From assembly GCA_001574975.1 (NCBI GenBank), contig KQ965748.1, positions 251,334 through 315,333 on the forward strand: a DNA stretch of 64,000 bases. The letters run 5' to 3'. The position numbers and the translations under genes are program-made. The notes beneath the pieces are model-generated. The model was given only the letters and a program-made list of their open reading frames with translations. It was not told the DNA's origin and did not search any database. This DNA is from Gonapodya prolifera JEL478. Lineage: Eukaryota; Monoblepharomycota; Monoblepharidomycetes; Monoblepharidales; Gonapodyaceae. Shown one piece after another: positions 21,893 to 32,778 of the stretch (position 1 is its first letter; each line of letters opens with the position of its first letter).

Positions 21893-22344
21893 ATGGTCAA
21901 CGCAATGCAGAAACACGGTGAGATGAGACGGGTCGCGACAATGGCACCCCTGTTGCGACTTCACGCTTTCCTTCCGTCCTCTCCATAGAATGCCCTGGTT
22001 GGGTACCAAGTCTACCCTCTCCTGAAACGCCCGAACCCGGGGAAAAGCACCTTGCTTTCCGGAAACCTCCGCCTCTCATCCGTCGCGGAGCTGCTCGCGA
22101 AACTGAGAACGATGCCTCTCGTGATGATCAGGCAAAGCTCGAGGTCTCTTCCGAAACGAGCATTGCCGAATTTCGCGAGACAACGTTCTCCCCCGAGAAG
22201 TACAACATGCAGCCTTTCAATCGATCGCCGGGCCGCGAAATACCAGGGTACCTGTGCCGTGTCTTATTTCCGGAAGATCAACCTCTCAGGGAGGCGAGAG
22301 CGCGACGTCTCAGCGACGACACACGTGTTGTGCGCCCAGAGTAA
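21893..22344 (+). CDS. Hypothetical two-exon protein, about 128 aa
   Basis: Exon 1 begins ATGGTCAACGCAATGCAG and stops at a GTGAGA donor after CAC G. After an intron ending tccatag the second exon reads ECPGWVPSLPSPETPEPGEK, HLAFRKPPPLIRRGAARETE, then SSETSIAEFRETTFSPEKYN, MQPFNRSPGREIPGYLCRVL, FPEDQPLREARARRLSDDTR and a TAA at about 22344. Composition and splice sites look genuine. No family was recognised. The last 35 residues recur in diverged form downstream (HLCRVLFQEETLSSAP and LNDLTRVI), so part of the gene was duplicated in tandem. Confidence 0.5.
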
Positions 22345-22539
22345 AGGGTGAGAGTATCAATCTGGCTGAAGGACAGCGGACGTTGTCCGAACAGTGTACC
22401 GGAGTCCGGAGTGTTCCGATGAGGAAGCAGATACCTATCAATTGTCACGTCAAGAGCATGTTGCATTTTCTTCTAATTATATCAGATTTGTGTCTCAAAT
22501 CAGTGCTGCAGTGACAACCGCAATGGCTTGCGTCTTCGC

Positions 22540-22735
22540 CCCGGAGCATCTATGCCGCGTGTTATTTCAAGAAGAAACCCTTTCGTCGGCACCGGCGGGA
22601 GGGCGACATCTTAACGACCTCACACGTGTAATACTCGCGCAGTTAAGTGGCAGCATCGCTTTATTTGCTGACGGAAGGTGAACGCTGTCCGAACAATTTA
22701 CATACCTCCAGTTGGAGACAGTGCATGGAGATACA
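22540..22735 (+). pseudogene. Diverged tandem copy of the 3' end of the preceding gene
   Basis: gagcatctatgccgcgtgtt and the following 150 nt resemble 22247-22420, including the downstream ctgtccgaaca phrase outside the coding part. The translated pieces HLCRVLFQEETL and LNDLTRVI match YLCRVLFPEDQPL and LSDDTRVV. No start or upstream exon belongs to it. Confidence 0.5.
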
Positions 22736-22739
22736 TATT

Positions 22740-23440
22740 TCAATCGTCAAAACGTAAGCATGTAATTAATATTCTTAATATCCATGGGTAGCCGTGTCGA
22801 ATTGATGATGTTAGGACCGCAAGGTCGCTCTGGATGTTTTTACGTGATGCCGGTGTGGACGCATTAACAGGTCGTACCTGGGCCGTTTGGACCAAGCGGT
22901 ATTTCATTAAATGCAATGAAATTTCGCTGAAATTGGTCTTCAAATCATCAGGAGAGGGGCGGATGGGGGGTGGTAGAGGTTCGGACGATGTGTACAACCA
23001 ATTCACAGAATTGAAACTTCTCTTCCGAGAGCGTTCACCCTCAAGGTTCGTCAAACCCATCCGGTACTGCTGCGTCCTATCAGGCGATGCAATCAGGCAC
23101 GACATCGCACCCCGAATTCTCAACGCCAGGTGATCATCCGGCATCCTCGTTTCGGAAAATCGATTCATCGACTTCCCCTTGGAACTGGCCAAGGAGCTGT
23201 GAGAGTCGGTTGAAATCTGGGGAGTATTTGCAGACATCTGCCACTGGTTGCAAAAGAGTTGATATCAGCCAGCCAGGGGAGAACTTGCCTTGCGGTGTCT
23301 TTCTCTAACGCCTCTTGACGTTATCTCACCACACCCCTACTGTGCCGGCGCGCCACAATACCCTCCAATGTCTCAATTCGAACTTACAATTTGCACGAAG
23401 AGAGTGGAACGCGTCCACGGTCTGCATGGTGGATGTGTCT
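22740..23440 (-). CDS. Hypothetical spliced protein (tentative)
   Basis: On the minus strand, ALEKDTARQ (about 23295-23265) is followed by a GTTCTCC donor and an acceptor at gtggcag, joining to MSANTPQISTDSHSSLASSK. The frame then runs SMNRFSET, MPDDHLALRIRGAMSCLIAS, SFNSVNWLYTSSEPLPPPIR and FSEISLHLMKYRLVQTAQVR to a stop near 22740. A possible first exon at about 23430 reads MQTVDAFHSLRAN before a GTAAGT donor, although its phase does not fit exactly. No family was recognised. It is weakly supported. Confidence 0.3.
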
Positions 23441-23629
23441 GAGTGTCACTAAACATCCATTCATTCAAATATAGCAGAAAAGAGACACTATCATTGTTCA
23501 ATGATCCACTAAGGTATATATCAGATATTAGCGGGTACTGCAACAAAGAAATGGTTAACAACAGTCATTCGAAGGAGCGACACTCCATTGTCCCCCCCGG
23601 AAGCTTAATAATGATCAGCAAAGTTCGTA

Positions 23630-25153
23630 TTACTTTCGAGCCGTTTTCGTACGAAGCGATCGACGCTCTTCGAACACTCCTCGCTCTTGGAGTTCCCGCA
23701 CCATTACTCTGCGTTCCCTGCCACCCAAGGTGTCCAAAAATTGCAGCGCGCTTCTGTTCTCGTTATCAACCATTGAAAGATCTGCGCCGCGATCCAAGAG
23801 AAACCTGACAAGGTCACGATCAGTGCGTTGCATCGCCCAATGCAGGCTGTTTATCCACGATCATCTTGGGCGTTGACGTCTGCACCTGTGTCCACAATAA
23901 GTTGTGCTGCTTCCACTGACCACGCCTGATGTAAGGGTGTTAAACGAGTCAACTTTGGTCCTTTGTCAACGTCAGCCCCCTTTTTAATCAACAGTCGGAT
24001 AATGTCAATGGTTTCACCCAAACAAGCATGGTGAAGGGCACTCCCCGCTCCGACAAGGTTCACATCTGCACCATTATCAAGTAAGTATTGCACGATGCTT
24101 TTGTGCCCATATTCGGCGGCCCACAAGATTGGCGATAGTGCATAAACAGGTCGAGCAATGGCATTATGGCCATTGATGTCCGCACCATGCTCCAATAGGA
24201 GAAGAACAAGCGGTCGATCCCCTTCTCGACTTGCAATCATCAGGCCTCGTATGCAGAGATTGCGCAACCCCGTAAAAGCCCTTCCATTACGAGGTTGATA
24301 ATCAAATGCAGGACCTGCATCTGCAGGCACTCCACACTTGAGAAGCAGTTCCACAATTTCCAAATTGTCCTTTTGACATGCTATCAAGAAGAAATGATCC
24401 GTGTGATCCGGATTGAGACTTCGTTCTTCACTCCAGGTTTTGAGAACGTCTTGTGGCATGTGATCCAGAATCGCCTTGACATACGACGTCTCTTGCGACT
24501 CTATGGCAAGTCTCAGACAGCGTTCAGTCGGCTTCGCACCCACGGAGAGCAGAAGCGGAAGAATGTCCCATTTATCATCCATGGAGGCTGCCTCGATGAC
24601 TGTTACCATCGGCATTGAGGTCATCGACTTTTGCGGCATGCTGCAAAAGGCATTCGACCGTTTTTGATTTACCGTATCGGCACGCTTTTGTGAGAGGTGT
24701 CTCAAACTCCATCACTTTGAAAATGTCGCGGTTTGATTGAGGCGGTACGTTGACCTTTGCCCCTTTTGCAATGAGGACGACAGCAACGCGAAACCTCCGT
24801 GTGTTGCGCGCAGGATTTTCTCCTCGAAAGCTCTCTGGACCGACCCGAATCTGCTAACAGCACGTGACATAATAGTCACGGGGTCGGACAGAATCGCGTA
24901 CGAGTTTTCGATTGAGACAGTCCGTGGGGAGACCGAGCGGTTACCACCGCGGCCAGTACGTTGCGATGCGGAGGATGATTTCGGGGGTGAGTTGGAGGAG
25001 GGGAAATGGCGCGATTGGGGAATTGTCGGACGGGGCGCTATCGGAAGCTTCAGAAGAATCGGACGACTCGCTGTAGGGAGACGCTCTGTATCGAGATCTG
25101 CAGCGGGCCGCTAGCTTGTGCCTTGAACGTATTACGTATCCAGTCTTGGCCAT
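23630..25153 (-). pseudogene. F-box-like/ankyrin-repeat protein with several frame breaks
   Basis: The N-terminus (ATG at 25153) is MAKTGYVIRSRHKLAARC, an acidic Ser-rich stretch, then FPLLQLTPEIILRIATYW, an F-box-like helix. In the next frame come YAILSDPVTIMSRAVSRFGS and VQRAFEEKILRAT, then RVAVVLIAKGAKVNVPPQS, then ankyrin units ETPLTKACRYGKSKTVECLL, DILPLLLSVGAKPTERCLRL, FFLIACQKDNLEIVELLLKC, LMIASREGDRPLVLLLLEHG, PILWAAEYGHKSIVQYLLDN, LHHACLGETIDIIRLLIKKG and, in another frame, SLHWAMQRTDRDLVRFLLDR. At least four one-base frame changes fall inside conserved ankyrin units, too close together for introns. Ankyrin proteins with an N-terminal F-box are usually substrate adaptors. This copy looks like a recent pseudogene, or a gene hit by sequence errors. 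Confidence 0.7.
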
Positions 25154-25235
25154 GGTGGGAGAACTCCAACCACGACAATCATGGTGTCATGAATTTTGTG
25201 CGAGCTTACACACATGTTTTATTTCACAAATCACA

Positions 25236-26306
25236 CTATGTACTCTCGTAGTCCGCAAACTTATCTATATCCGAAATGACACAGTTGGGCAAAACACCGG
25301 CCGGATTCGGCGTGTTATGCTTCGAGAACCACACTCCAATCGGGCCCGTCACCAGTCTGAAAAACTGTCTATACACCTTCTTCTTCACATGAAATGACTC
25401 GTGTGGGGTCCTGTCCGTCATCCAAAAGATGTCACCCGCTCCCAGATCCGTATGACGAGGAAACAAATGCCGCACGCTACCAATGTCTCCGTCGTGCCCT
25501 ACCATGGCCGTGCTGGTGACCATGGATCGGTACACGCGGGACGAGCGTGCCACGTTGGAGCCGAAGTAGATGCCGTCCAAAGGCTTTTTCGTGACCATGT
25601 CGATCATGCCTTGTCCCCATGCAAGAAACACGGGGTCCAGAGACTTCTCCTCGCCCTTGCTCTTCGCGATTCGCGCCAGTGGGTCACCGGGTCGAACCAC
25701 GGGGCTCTCCACATGCAATCCTGGTCTGCGATGAGCCTCACCCGGTAAGACCTCGTGCTCGTCAATGGTGAGGTATATCACGCCTTTGGTTTGCATTGCG
25801 CAAAGATTGATAATCTCCAAGTATCCGCGACACTCCTCGGGGACTGTGTGATAGAGATCTTCGGCGAGAATGGGCATCATGTTGATTTGGATACCCTTCG
25901 GAGGAGGAAACCGTGTCGTCAGAACGTGGGTAAACGCGTGCTCGACGTATGGAGCGTGGGCCTCGCGCCAGGCATGTTCCCGTTTGACCGCGCCGGAAAG
26001 GAAGCGGCACACTTTGGCGACAGCTTTCAAGTCCCTGGCTGATAGGTAGAACAGGATGACTTCGAAGACGTCGAGTGGAAGTTTCGGGTAAGATTCCTTG
26101 TGAGACGCAGCTGCTGCAGGTGCTTTGGTGGGTCCGACCTCTTCTCCGGGAATCGCCGTGTCGACAAACGGGAAGCAAGAGGCAAGAAGTTCAGCAATGC
26201 CAGCGTTGACTTCGTCCATCGAGAAATGGAAAGTACCAACGAGAATCCGGCGAGTGCTACCAGGGGTCAAATTTAGCCGAACATTCTGCCATCCACCTTC
26301 CCCCAT
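25236..26306 (-). CDS. F-box protein fused to an oxygenase-like C-terminal domain
   Basis: A single uninterrupted frame of 356 residues starts at ATG 26306. Residues about 75-115 form an F-box: KLPLDVFEVILFYLSARDLK then VAKVCRFLSGAVKREHAWRE. From residue 150 a different domain follows: GYLEIINLCAMQTKGVIYLT, RRPGLHVESPVV, FLAWGQGMIDMV, LDGIYFGSNVARSSRVYRSM, GHDGDIGSVRHLFPR, AGDIFWMTDRTPHESFHVKK and VYRQFFRLVTGPIGVWFSKH. The RPGLHVE...GDIFWMTDRTPHE layout resembles an uncharacterised family of algae, oomycetes and fungi with a 2-oxoglutarate-dioxygenase-like jelly-roll, in which HxE and a distal His would bind iron. That assignment is inference from the motif. The protein could modify or recognise an SCF substrate. 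Confidence 0.7.
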   Translation of the reverse strand: MGEGGWQNVRLNLTPGSTRRILVGTFHFSMDEVNAGIAELLASCFPFVDTAIPGEEVGPTKAPAAAASHKESYPKLPLDVFEVILFYLSARDLKAVAKVCRFLSGAVKREHAWREAHAPYVEHAFTHVLTTRFPPPKGIQINMMPILAEDLYHTVPEECRGYLEIINLCAMQTKGVIYLTIDEHEVLPGEAHRRPGLHVESPVVRPGDPLARIAKSKGEEKSLDPVFLAWGQGMIDMVTKKPLDGIYFGSNVARSSRVYRSMVTSTAMVGHDGDIGSVRHLFPRHTDLGAGDIFWMTDRTPHESFHVKKKVYRQFFRLVTGPIGVWFSKHNTPNPAGVLPNCVISDIDKFADYEST

Positions 26307-26597
26307 TGACTCTTCTCTGCTCTTTTACTCTTTCCTCGAAAGGGAGTCAACCTCCTTTTGAATGAAAACTCGCGCAAAGTCACCACGCTGTCCGAACAGC
26401 GCTTCGTCTTCTCAAAAATAGACCAGTCGACTACTGCTACAAAGAAATCACACTCGTAGCAACGTTTGCATGAGAGAGTTTCTGTTTGTTTATTGACTCA
26501 TTTGGTTTGCCTTTGTCAGCGGCAGTTCATAATTGTGGACACGATCTCCGCCTCTCTAGGGACCATTGCCCAGGCATTCCTACACCACCGCCATTTG

Positions 26598-28276
26598 ATG
26601 GCTTTCCTGGGTGCCATACTCCAGCCAGTCTCGATTTCTATCCTACCCTTCCTCGTTCCCCTCCTCGTTCCCCACACCGTGTCCGCCCAGTACACCTCCG
26701 CACTGACTTGCAATGCAAACCTGGGCAATGCAACCTGTCTGTCCAACCCGGCATTCAAGAACGATTTCGCCGATCCCTACGTGAACTGCCTGAACGGTAG
26801 ATGCTACTGGTGCGTTGTTACCTCGCGTGTGGTGTTTTCAGGCCAAGCAGACAGTGACACAAGTTGCCCCACACCGTTTTGGGCTCCACCACACGTTGCA
26901 GGGCATGTAACAATCCCATAAACCCGTACGTTGTAGTTTGCTTTCTCCATTTCACTCACACCATCCAACCCGGTACTCTGCTCACCTCCCTCCTGCAGAA
27001 AAGGGTACACTGCCCACACATGCACCGGCGGCACCTGCGGGACGCAGAAATGCGGGCCTCCACCCATAAACAGCACTATCGGATGCTTTTTCGACCCGAC
27101 AGTGGGATCCCTGACGTGCCAGGTGACCTGCGACGACGGAATCTCTTGGCGGCCTTTTGACGGGGTGGGGTGTGGAGCGATTGCTCGGCAGACATTGACG
27201 AGCACCGTGCCGAGCGCGAGTGCATCCGTCTCAATGGGAACCATGTCGGCAAGCATGGCGAGTGGATCAGTGTCTGTTCGGACGGCGGCGAGAACAAACG
27301 TCCCTTCCGCCTCGACTGGAGCACCGACGTCCGCACCAGCCCCGACGGTTACGGGCACAGCTGCGTCACTGGACGCTGGTGCCGTGCAGAGCCAAGCGGC
27401 GGTTGGGGGCGGGGGCCCCATGATGAACAATCTCTCAACTGGAGCTGTCATTGGACTTGCTGTCGGAGCCGGGGTTGGGGTCCTGCTGGCGCTTGCGATT
27501 GCAATTCTTGTGACCCGACGCAACCGGAGACGTGCCCGGGGATCAGGTCGGTCCAAGAACAACGGCGATGCTGGGTCGGTTGGAGGCAGTGGACGCTCTC
27601 TCCACTCCGGCGGATCCCGCAGAGGCGGTCGGGGGATCGACGACCAGCCCGAGGCGTCCACGGTCGCAAGCCGAATCAGGTGGCCCATCAGCATCAGCAC
27701 CGTGCCGAAGAAAGAAGAAGCAGCCCGCAACCTCAACCCCTCCGACAACACCTCCCCCCCGCTCATACCCTTCATACTCCCCACCTTCCTCACCGCCAGC
27801 CGCCGTTCCCAAAAGAGCTCTTCGACACACCCAACCTCCACCGTATCCTCTTTCCACCGCCCGCCGTCAACTGAACCGCTCGCCCCTCGCAGCCCGGGAG
27901 GGAGCGACGCAACCTCCCCGATCATCCAGGGCATGCCCTCCCCCGTTCCCTCGGACGTGTCCAACCCGCACTCGATCCCGCTCAGTATCGCGCCAACAGC
28001 CGCAACCATCAACCGACCCTTCGTCGCGGTGTTTGTGTACAAGGCCCAAAGGCCGGACGAGTTCTCGGTCACGGTGGGGGACGTGTTGACGGTGTTGGAG
28101 AAGTACCCGGATGGGTGAGTGTGGGGTGCAGCGGTTCGGAGAGGAACCTTGTGAACAACGCATGCTGAAAAACGGGTTCGATTTCGTTTGGGCGTTTGGT
28201 GCAACGTAGGTGGTGCACGGCGCGAAAAATGGACCGCGACGGAACAGAAAGGCTCGGTGTCGTTCCTTGTGAGTAA
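26598..28276 (+). CDS. Signal peptide, Cys-rich ectodomain, TM, cytoplasmic SH3 protein
   Basis: Four exons: 26598-26809, 26902-26925 (24 nt), 26999-28114 and 28210-28276. The N-terminus MAFLGAILQPVSISILPFLV ending HTVSAQ is a signal peptide. The ectodomain has ten or more Cys (YTSALTCNANLGNATCLSNP, YVNCLNGRCYW, ACNNPINPKGYTAHTCTGG, TCGTQKCGPPP, SLTCQVTCDDGISWRPF), then a Ser/Thr/Ala-rich stalk. The membrane span is GAVIGLAVGAGVGVLLALAI followed by the stop-transfer TRRNRRRAR. After a Ser/Pro-rich cytoplasmic linker comes an SH3 domain: FVAVFVYKAQRPDEFSVTVG, DVLTVLEKYPDG, and the last exon WCTARKMDRDGTERLGVVP. The layout is that of a cell-surface sensor signalling through SH3. The microexon is supported because it keeps frame and adds one Cys. 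Confidence 0.82.
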
Positions 28277-28893
28277 ATTTGCCTTCCCATTGCTCGTCAG
28301 CTCTCCTTTTCGCTCACATATCCCTGCTATCTCCTTCACTGCGACACCAAAGTCGGCGCACTCAAGGCCCTCACATCTTTAGACAGTGATCGTGATCGAC
28401 GTTCCAGCGGCCTGCCTCATGTTCCACCAAAAGCGTCATCGGACACTTTATCACCAAGAGGAGGAAATTGGAAATTGAGTTAAATTCTGCATCCTCAACT
28501 AATTTTATGTGCTATGATATGTTTTAGAAGACAGCAAGAAATGCAATTTTGAGTAGTGTGGCATAACCCAGTTGATCTTCAAAGAGGCAATCCAACAAGT
28601 CTTGCTGGAAAGAGGTATCACGTTTGTTTGTGAGTTAGTGGTGCCGTCACGCAGCAAACCTCAGTTCCTATATGCGATGAGTCTCACCACTAAGTACACT
28701 GGTCACCAAGTCACGTTCATTCCAGTAAAGTTTCAAACAAGTTTCAAACAGTTATACGAGGGGAATACCGACTTGCTAAGCTAAAAGGCGTCCTTTGCTG
28801 CCGAATTTTCGTTTAGACGATGTTATCTTTTCGTAGTAGTTGGGTATATAATTTTACAGAGCTCCAGGCGGATCATCAAAATGACGGAGACCA
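28277..28893. other. Convergent 3' region, no supported gene
   Basis: An open stretch at 28572-28784 (VLLERGITFVCELVVPSR, YAMSLTTKYTGHQVTFIPV) looks slightly coding but has no ATG start or family match. It could be a relic exon. Confidence 0.35.
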
Positions 28894-30159
28894 TCACGCC
28901 CCCACAACAACAAGACTATCAAAGCCCTTTTCATTATTCTCCACGTCGCTCGACACATCGGCTTTGACTGCGGACCGAACATCCACAATAGGCTTGACCG
29001 GCGATACGGACCTCGCAGTTCCTTCCGAATGCGTAAGGTCGTCGTCCTCGGCCGACGCCATTCCACTCTCGGTGTCTGACGTTGCACCCGAGAGCGTCGT
29101 AGAAGAGTCCGACATAGGTTCCGGAGATGGTGACTGGGAGTACCGAAAGCGTGGCGGAACGTAGGCGGCTGCAAAGCTTCCCTGAGCTGGCACTTGGGCC
29201 CCGGTAGTCTCAGTGACCTTCGACTGCCACTTGGTGCGGGTCTGGGAGGAGGCAGGGGTGGGGCGGCGATCGGAAGTGACTGGTCGGGCAGGTAAGGTGT
29301 GCACCAACGCTTGTCTCGGCGCACCTTGGGCCGGAGTGAGCGGTGCGACCCGAGGGGGCTTCATTACGCGCGATGAGACTTTTGCGGCCTTCCTTGCTGC
29401 TGGACTTCGTTCGGATCCATCCCTGGGAAGGACCCCAGTTGTTCCAAGAGCTTTCACGTCACGGACCTTCTCCCCAGGATGCCCTTGGCGACGCAGCAGA
29501 TCTGCGGTGCCTCGAGCGGAAATAAACACCGTGAATATGCTCCCAGTGCTTCCCACGCGGTACGAGACGCAGCCTGGGTCGATCCACAACACGAAGTCGC
29601 GAGGGAAGCAAGATACGGCGTCAGAGCGCTGGATAGAGGCGCAATCGGACGCTTGGAGTAGAATATCATCGACTATATTTGTATAATTTGGCGCAATTGG
29701 TCAGCTTGGTTCACTGTACTCTCACGATGAAGTTCGGTTATCCTGCACTCCACTCTTGCTCACAATCCAGAGAACCGCGAGAGATTCTGGATGTTCGTGT
29801 ACCAACATCCTCACAATTCGACTCAAATCGTTTGTGATTAGAACGTCGGACAGGAATCCAGGCTCGTCGGCGGTGAACAGTCCGAAGACGAATGTTCCAT
29901 CTCTCCATTGTCGCCAAGTCATCGACTGGCTTAAGCGCCAGGAGACACACTCACCGTCATCAAACGAGCATATTGCTCTGTACGCGTTCCCTCGCACCGG
30001 CTCACCGGGATACCAATGATTCTCGAAGCGACCGAGAAGCAACTGTTCCAGCGAGGAGCGGAATACGGCGAGCTGCGATGCAGACGCGTGGGTCGAGAGA
30101 TAGCGAGAGAGAAAGTCCGAGGCGCGCGTGAGCTCGATGGGCACCGCCGGGGGACCCAT
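28894..30159 (-). CDS. BTG/Tob-family antiproliferative protein
   Basis: Two exons, 30159-29955 and 29672-28894, give 327 residues. Exon 1 has SDFLSRYLSTHASASQLAVF and the family box A, HWYPGEPVRGNAYRAICSF. Exon 2 starts VDDILLQASDCASI and contains box B, FVLWIDPGCVSYRVGSTGSI then FTVF. The intron has a GTGAGT donor and a tatag acceptor and joins the two boxes at the normal spacing. The C-terminal 200 residues are Ser/Pro-rich and disordered. BTG/Tob proteins bind the Caf1 subunit of the CCR4-NOT deadenylase and couple mRNA decay to cell proliferation. Such proteins are known from animals and early-branching fungi and are missing from yeasts, which is one reason to place this genome among the latter group. 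Confidence 0.9.
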
Positions 30160-30798
30160 CTCTGTGCCGAGACGTCAGGGGCTGACCACGGCAACAAGCA
30201 CTTGCGAAAAAAAATTAGGAGATACGAAGCGAGTGTCAAACAAGCGAACCTTTGCGATTTGGGATATAGAATATCAAAGATCACGTGTAGTCTGGAAGAG
30301 CCCGGTGACTTGGGTGGGGTGCCACTTTGCTTGTATGCTCGGGCCCGCCCACCGACTGGAAAATTTTGGTACTTTCAGTCAATTTCCACAATTTCGCCGA
30401 GATTTCGAGAGATTCGTCAAGTGTTCAATCAAGGACACGTGACTCTCTTGTTGCTGCGGTTGGACCAAACCACTCCTTGTTCGAAACGGGAGTGCACAAG
30501 CGTCAAAACGATTGGAGAGTCAAAGGCAAAATCAGATTAGAGTACAAATGAGCTTAAGTACATCTGAATAAACATCATTTATCTCCAATTATCTTCGCCA
30601 CTAATTCAGTGTTCCATGAACGGTAGAACTCCAAATCGGCAGAACATTCAACACTCCTTTTGGTTTCCCCCCTTGATTCTTCCACAGCCGACGTCTCACC
30701 TTTGGTCGCATCCAATCGTAGATCGATTGTCTTATCAAGACTAAGAGCATTCTACTCCTCCCCATCTCCAAATTCTCCGTGAAATCAATCTACGGAAC
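30160..30798. other. Divergent intergenic region, no gene seen
   Basis: It separates the BTG/Tob start from an F-box gene start. The frames on the plus strand in 30016-30540 are antisense to BTG/Tob in part and carry no recognisable content. Confidence 0.45.
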
Positions 30799-32427
30799 AT
30801 GTCATCCATCCAGAACTTAAACATCGCAAATGCCCTCCAGAAAACGTCGATCACTCAACCACAGAACCATACCTCATCATCTGCACCATGCTCAGTCTTG
30901 GAGTCTAAGCCCATTGAGGTTCTTCACCGAATTGCGCAACTTCTCGATCCCAAAGCATTTGGTTGCTTTTCCCGCACCTCACACCGAACTCAGAACTCAG
31001 TGCTGTCAGCGATCCCTGGGTGCCCAAACGGGGAAGCCGTGGTGTGCTGCACGCTTTCCGTGTCTTTCGAGCGTGAATCTAGGAAGTTCTTTGCATTCTT
31101 GAACAAAATATTCGACTTCATCTCAGAGCAAAATGGGCACAATGGTGCTCGCCTTCTTTAGTCTTCAAATCAAGCCAGTGTTCGGGTTCGCGTGGGGGAG
31201 TTGGCTGGGAGCAATGACATCGAAACCTTGATCGCCAGAGCTGTTTTTCGGGCCGGAATACAATCAGGTCGCGCGTCGGATACGACTCCATTTCCAGAAA
31301 GATCGACTTTTGCTTGGATTACTGGATGGGTCACCCCTCGCCGCCGGTGTCATATGCTGCATTTATGAACAACCTTTGTCGGGCGCTTGCAAACGCCGCA
31401 AACTTTGCAAACGCCGCAAACTTTGCAAACACCAAGGAGAATCTCACCGAAATGGAACTTGGAGGGTCATTTGCATTCAAGTACCTCCAACACGCCGTCC
31501 GTCAAGCGAGCCTTCCACTTGGACTCGTGTTGCGAAGATTTCCGTTATTCCAAGGGTTTTGGAACGTTCTATTTCTTCGCGACCACTAACGGGGTGTGCT
31601 TATCAAAATCTTGAAGTACCTTCCGAATGCCCGGAAAATCCGCGGACTCTGTTTACTGGCCATGAACATGACGCAATCGTTTCGCCAGGAGTTAACAGTT
31701 GAGAGGAGGTCACTTGTGACATCAGTTCTCGTCCGATATCTGGATACTTGGGAATACATACCTGTATCGTACGGATGGCCGAATGCACTCTTTTGGACTG
31801 TAGGAGTGTTTCCCAATGTACAGGAGCTTGGAATTTTCATCATCGGCGAAGATTGTACTGCAGAGAAGGGACGGCACAACTTCCGTCTTTCTCTCGGCGT
31901 CTCTGGTGATCGTTTTGCGAATACTCCCCCATTTGCGTGTGCTACATTTGGACCTGCCAGCACGTCGCAGGGGTGGATCGGGTTACAAGCAACCCAAGGA
32001 CCAAGGTGATTTCCTTCTTTGGCTCAAAAAAGCAGCACCAAACATCTGCACGATCTACCCGACGCTTCGCATTTGGGTTGTACAATGCGAGCTCAAGTTC
32101 AGGGCATAGTGCGTTATGGTGGCGGAAAAGACAACGACGCATCTAGCCGGGAGACTGATGAAGGTGGCTCCAAATGGCTGTGAGATTGTGCTCAAACGGA
32201 TCGAAACGTTCTTGATCAAGCCGCTGAAGCGGGAAGTGCTGGGATTGGACACTGAGTCAGAATACACCCCAGACGGAGACATCAGTGTTGACTCGGAAAT
32301 GGAAGGAGAGTGTGACATGGACTCTGAGACTGGGCAAATCCGCGGAGACGCGATGGGCGCTGAGGGGGGAATCATGAGCAAGTTGGCGGCAATGCGTATA
32401 AAATTGAGCATCGAGCCGTACGATTGA
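30799..32427 (+). CDS. F-box/LRR-like protein, multi-exon or decaying
   Basis: ATG 30799 opens MSSIQNLNIANALQK, then SKPIEVLHRIAQLLDPKAFG, CFSRTSHRTQNSVLSAIPG, an F-box. Coding signal continues as NDIETLIARAVFRAGIQSG, then as MGHPSPPVSYAAFMNNLCRA with a short NAANFA repeat (18-nt units at 31390-31430), LKYLPNARKIRGLCLLAMNM, WTVGVFPNVQELGIFIIGED and finally VAPNGCEIVLKRIETFLIKP with an acidic tail to a stop at 32427. An in-frame TAA at about 31588 lies in a CACTAAC context, a good branch site, so an intron around it is likely. Other frame changes are less easily explained. It belongs to the same loose F-box/LRR group as the genes at 8 and 15 kb. Confidence 0.5.
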
Positions 32428-32778
32428 GGTTGTGCCGTAACAGAAACAGTCTCGATTTGAATTTTGTAAGAATTCCAATTTGTAAAACCAAGTTCAGTTT
32501 GATTTTTTGTGAGATCGCGGTCTAGTTCAATTCACTTTGTACAGGAGTCCGCGTTTAAAATCCAAGGTCAATACTTCCACATCTTTTTTGCTTTCCTTCT
32601 TGGATAAAATGCGGTCTCCGGCCACGGACAGCCTACAATCACAAGTCAGTTAGCCCCACTCCAAACCGTGCTTCACCACCACAAAAAGCGCTCCTATCGT
32701 GCCCTGTAGCGACTGAAAAGTCCGTGCGATCGTCTTCTGCTTCTTCCCTTCCAGCAAAACACCAAAAGACCACAGCAG
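32428..32778. other. Intergenic, no gene seen
   Basis: AT-rich 3' flank of the F-box gene followed by a CT-rich leader of the next gene. Confidence 0.4.

Noticed and set aside
23851-24705. Programmed frameshifting as explanation for the ankyrin frame breaks
   Set aside because: Breaks are many, in both directions and without a common slippery sequence; decay or sequence error is simpler.
26804-28339. Minus-strand frame of 511 codons
   Set aside because: It is antisense to the SH3 receptor-like gene and reflects its GC-rich codon use; the plus strand has signal peptide, TM and SH3 with good splice sites.
30016-30540. Plus-strand 174-codon frame
   Set aside because: It is half antisense to BTG/Tob exon 1, has no recognisable content and no good splice or start context.
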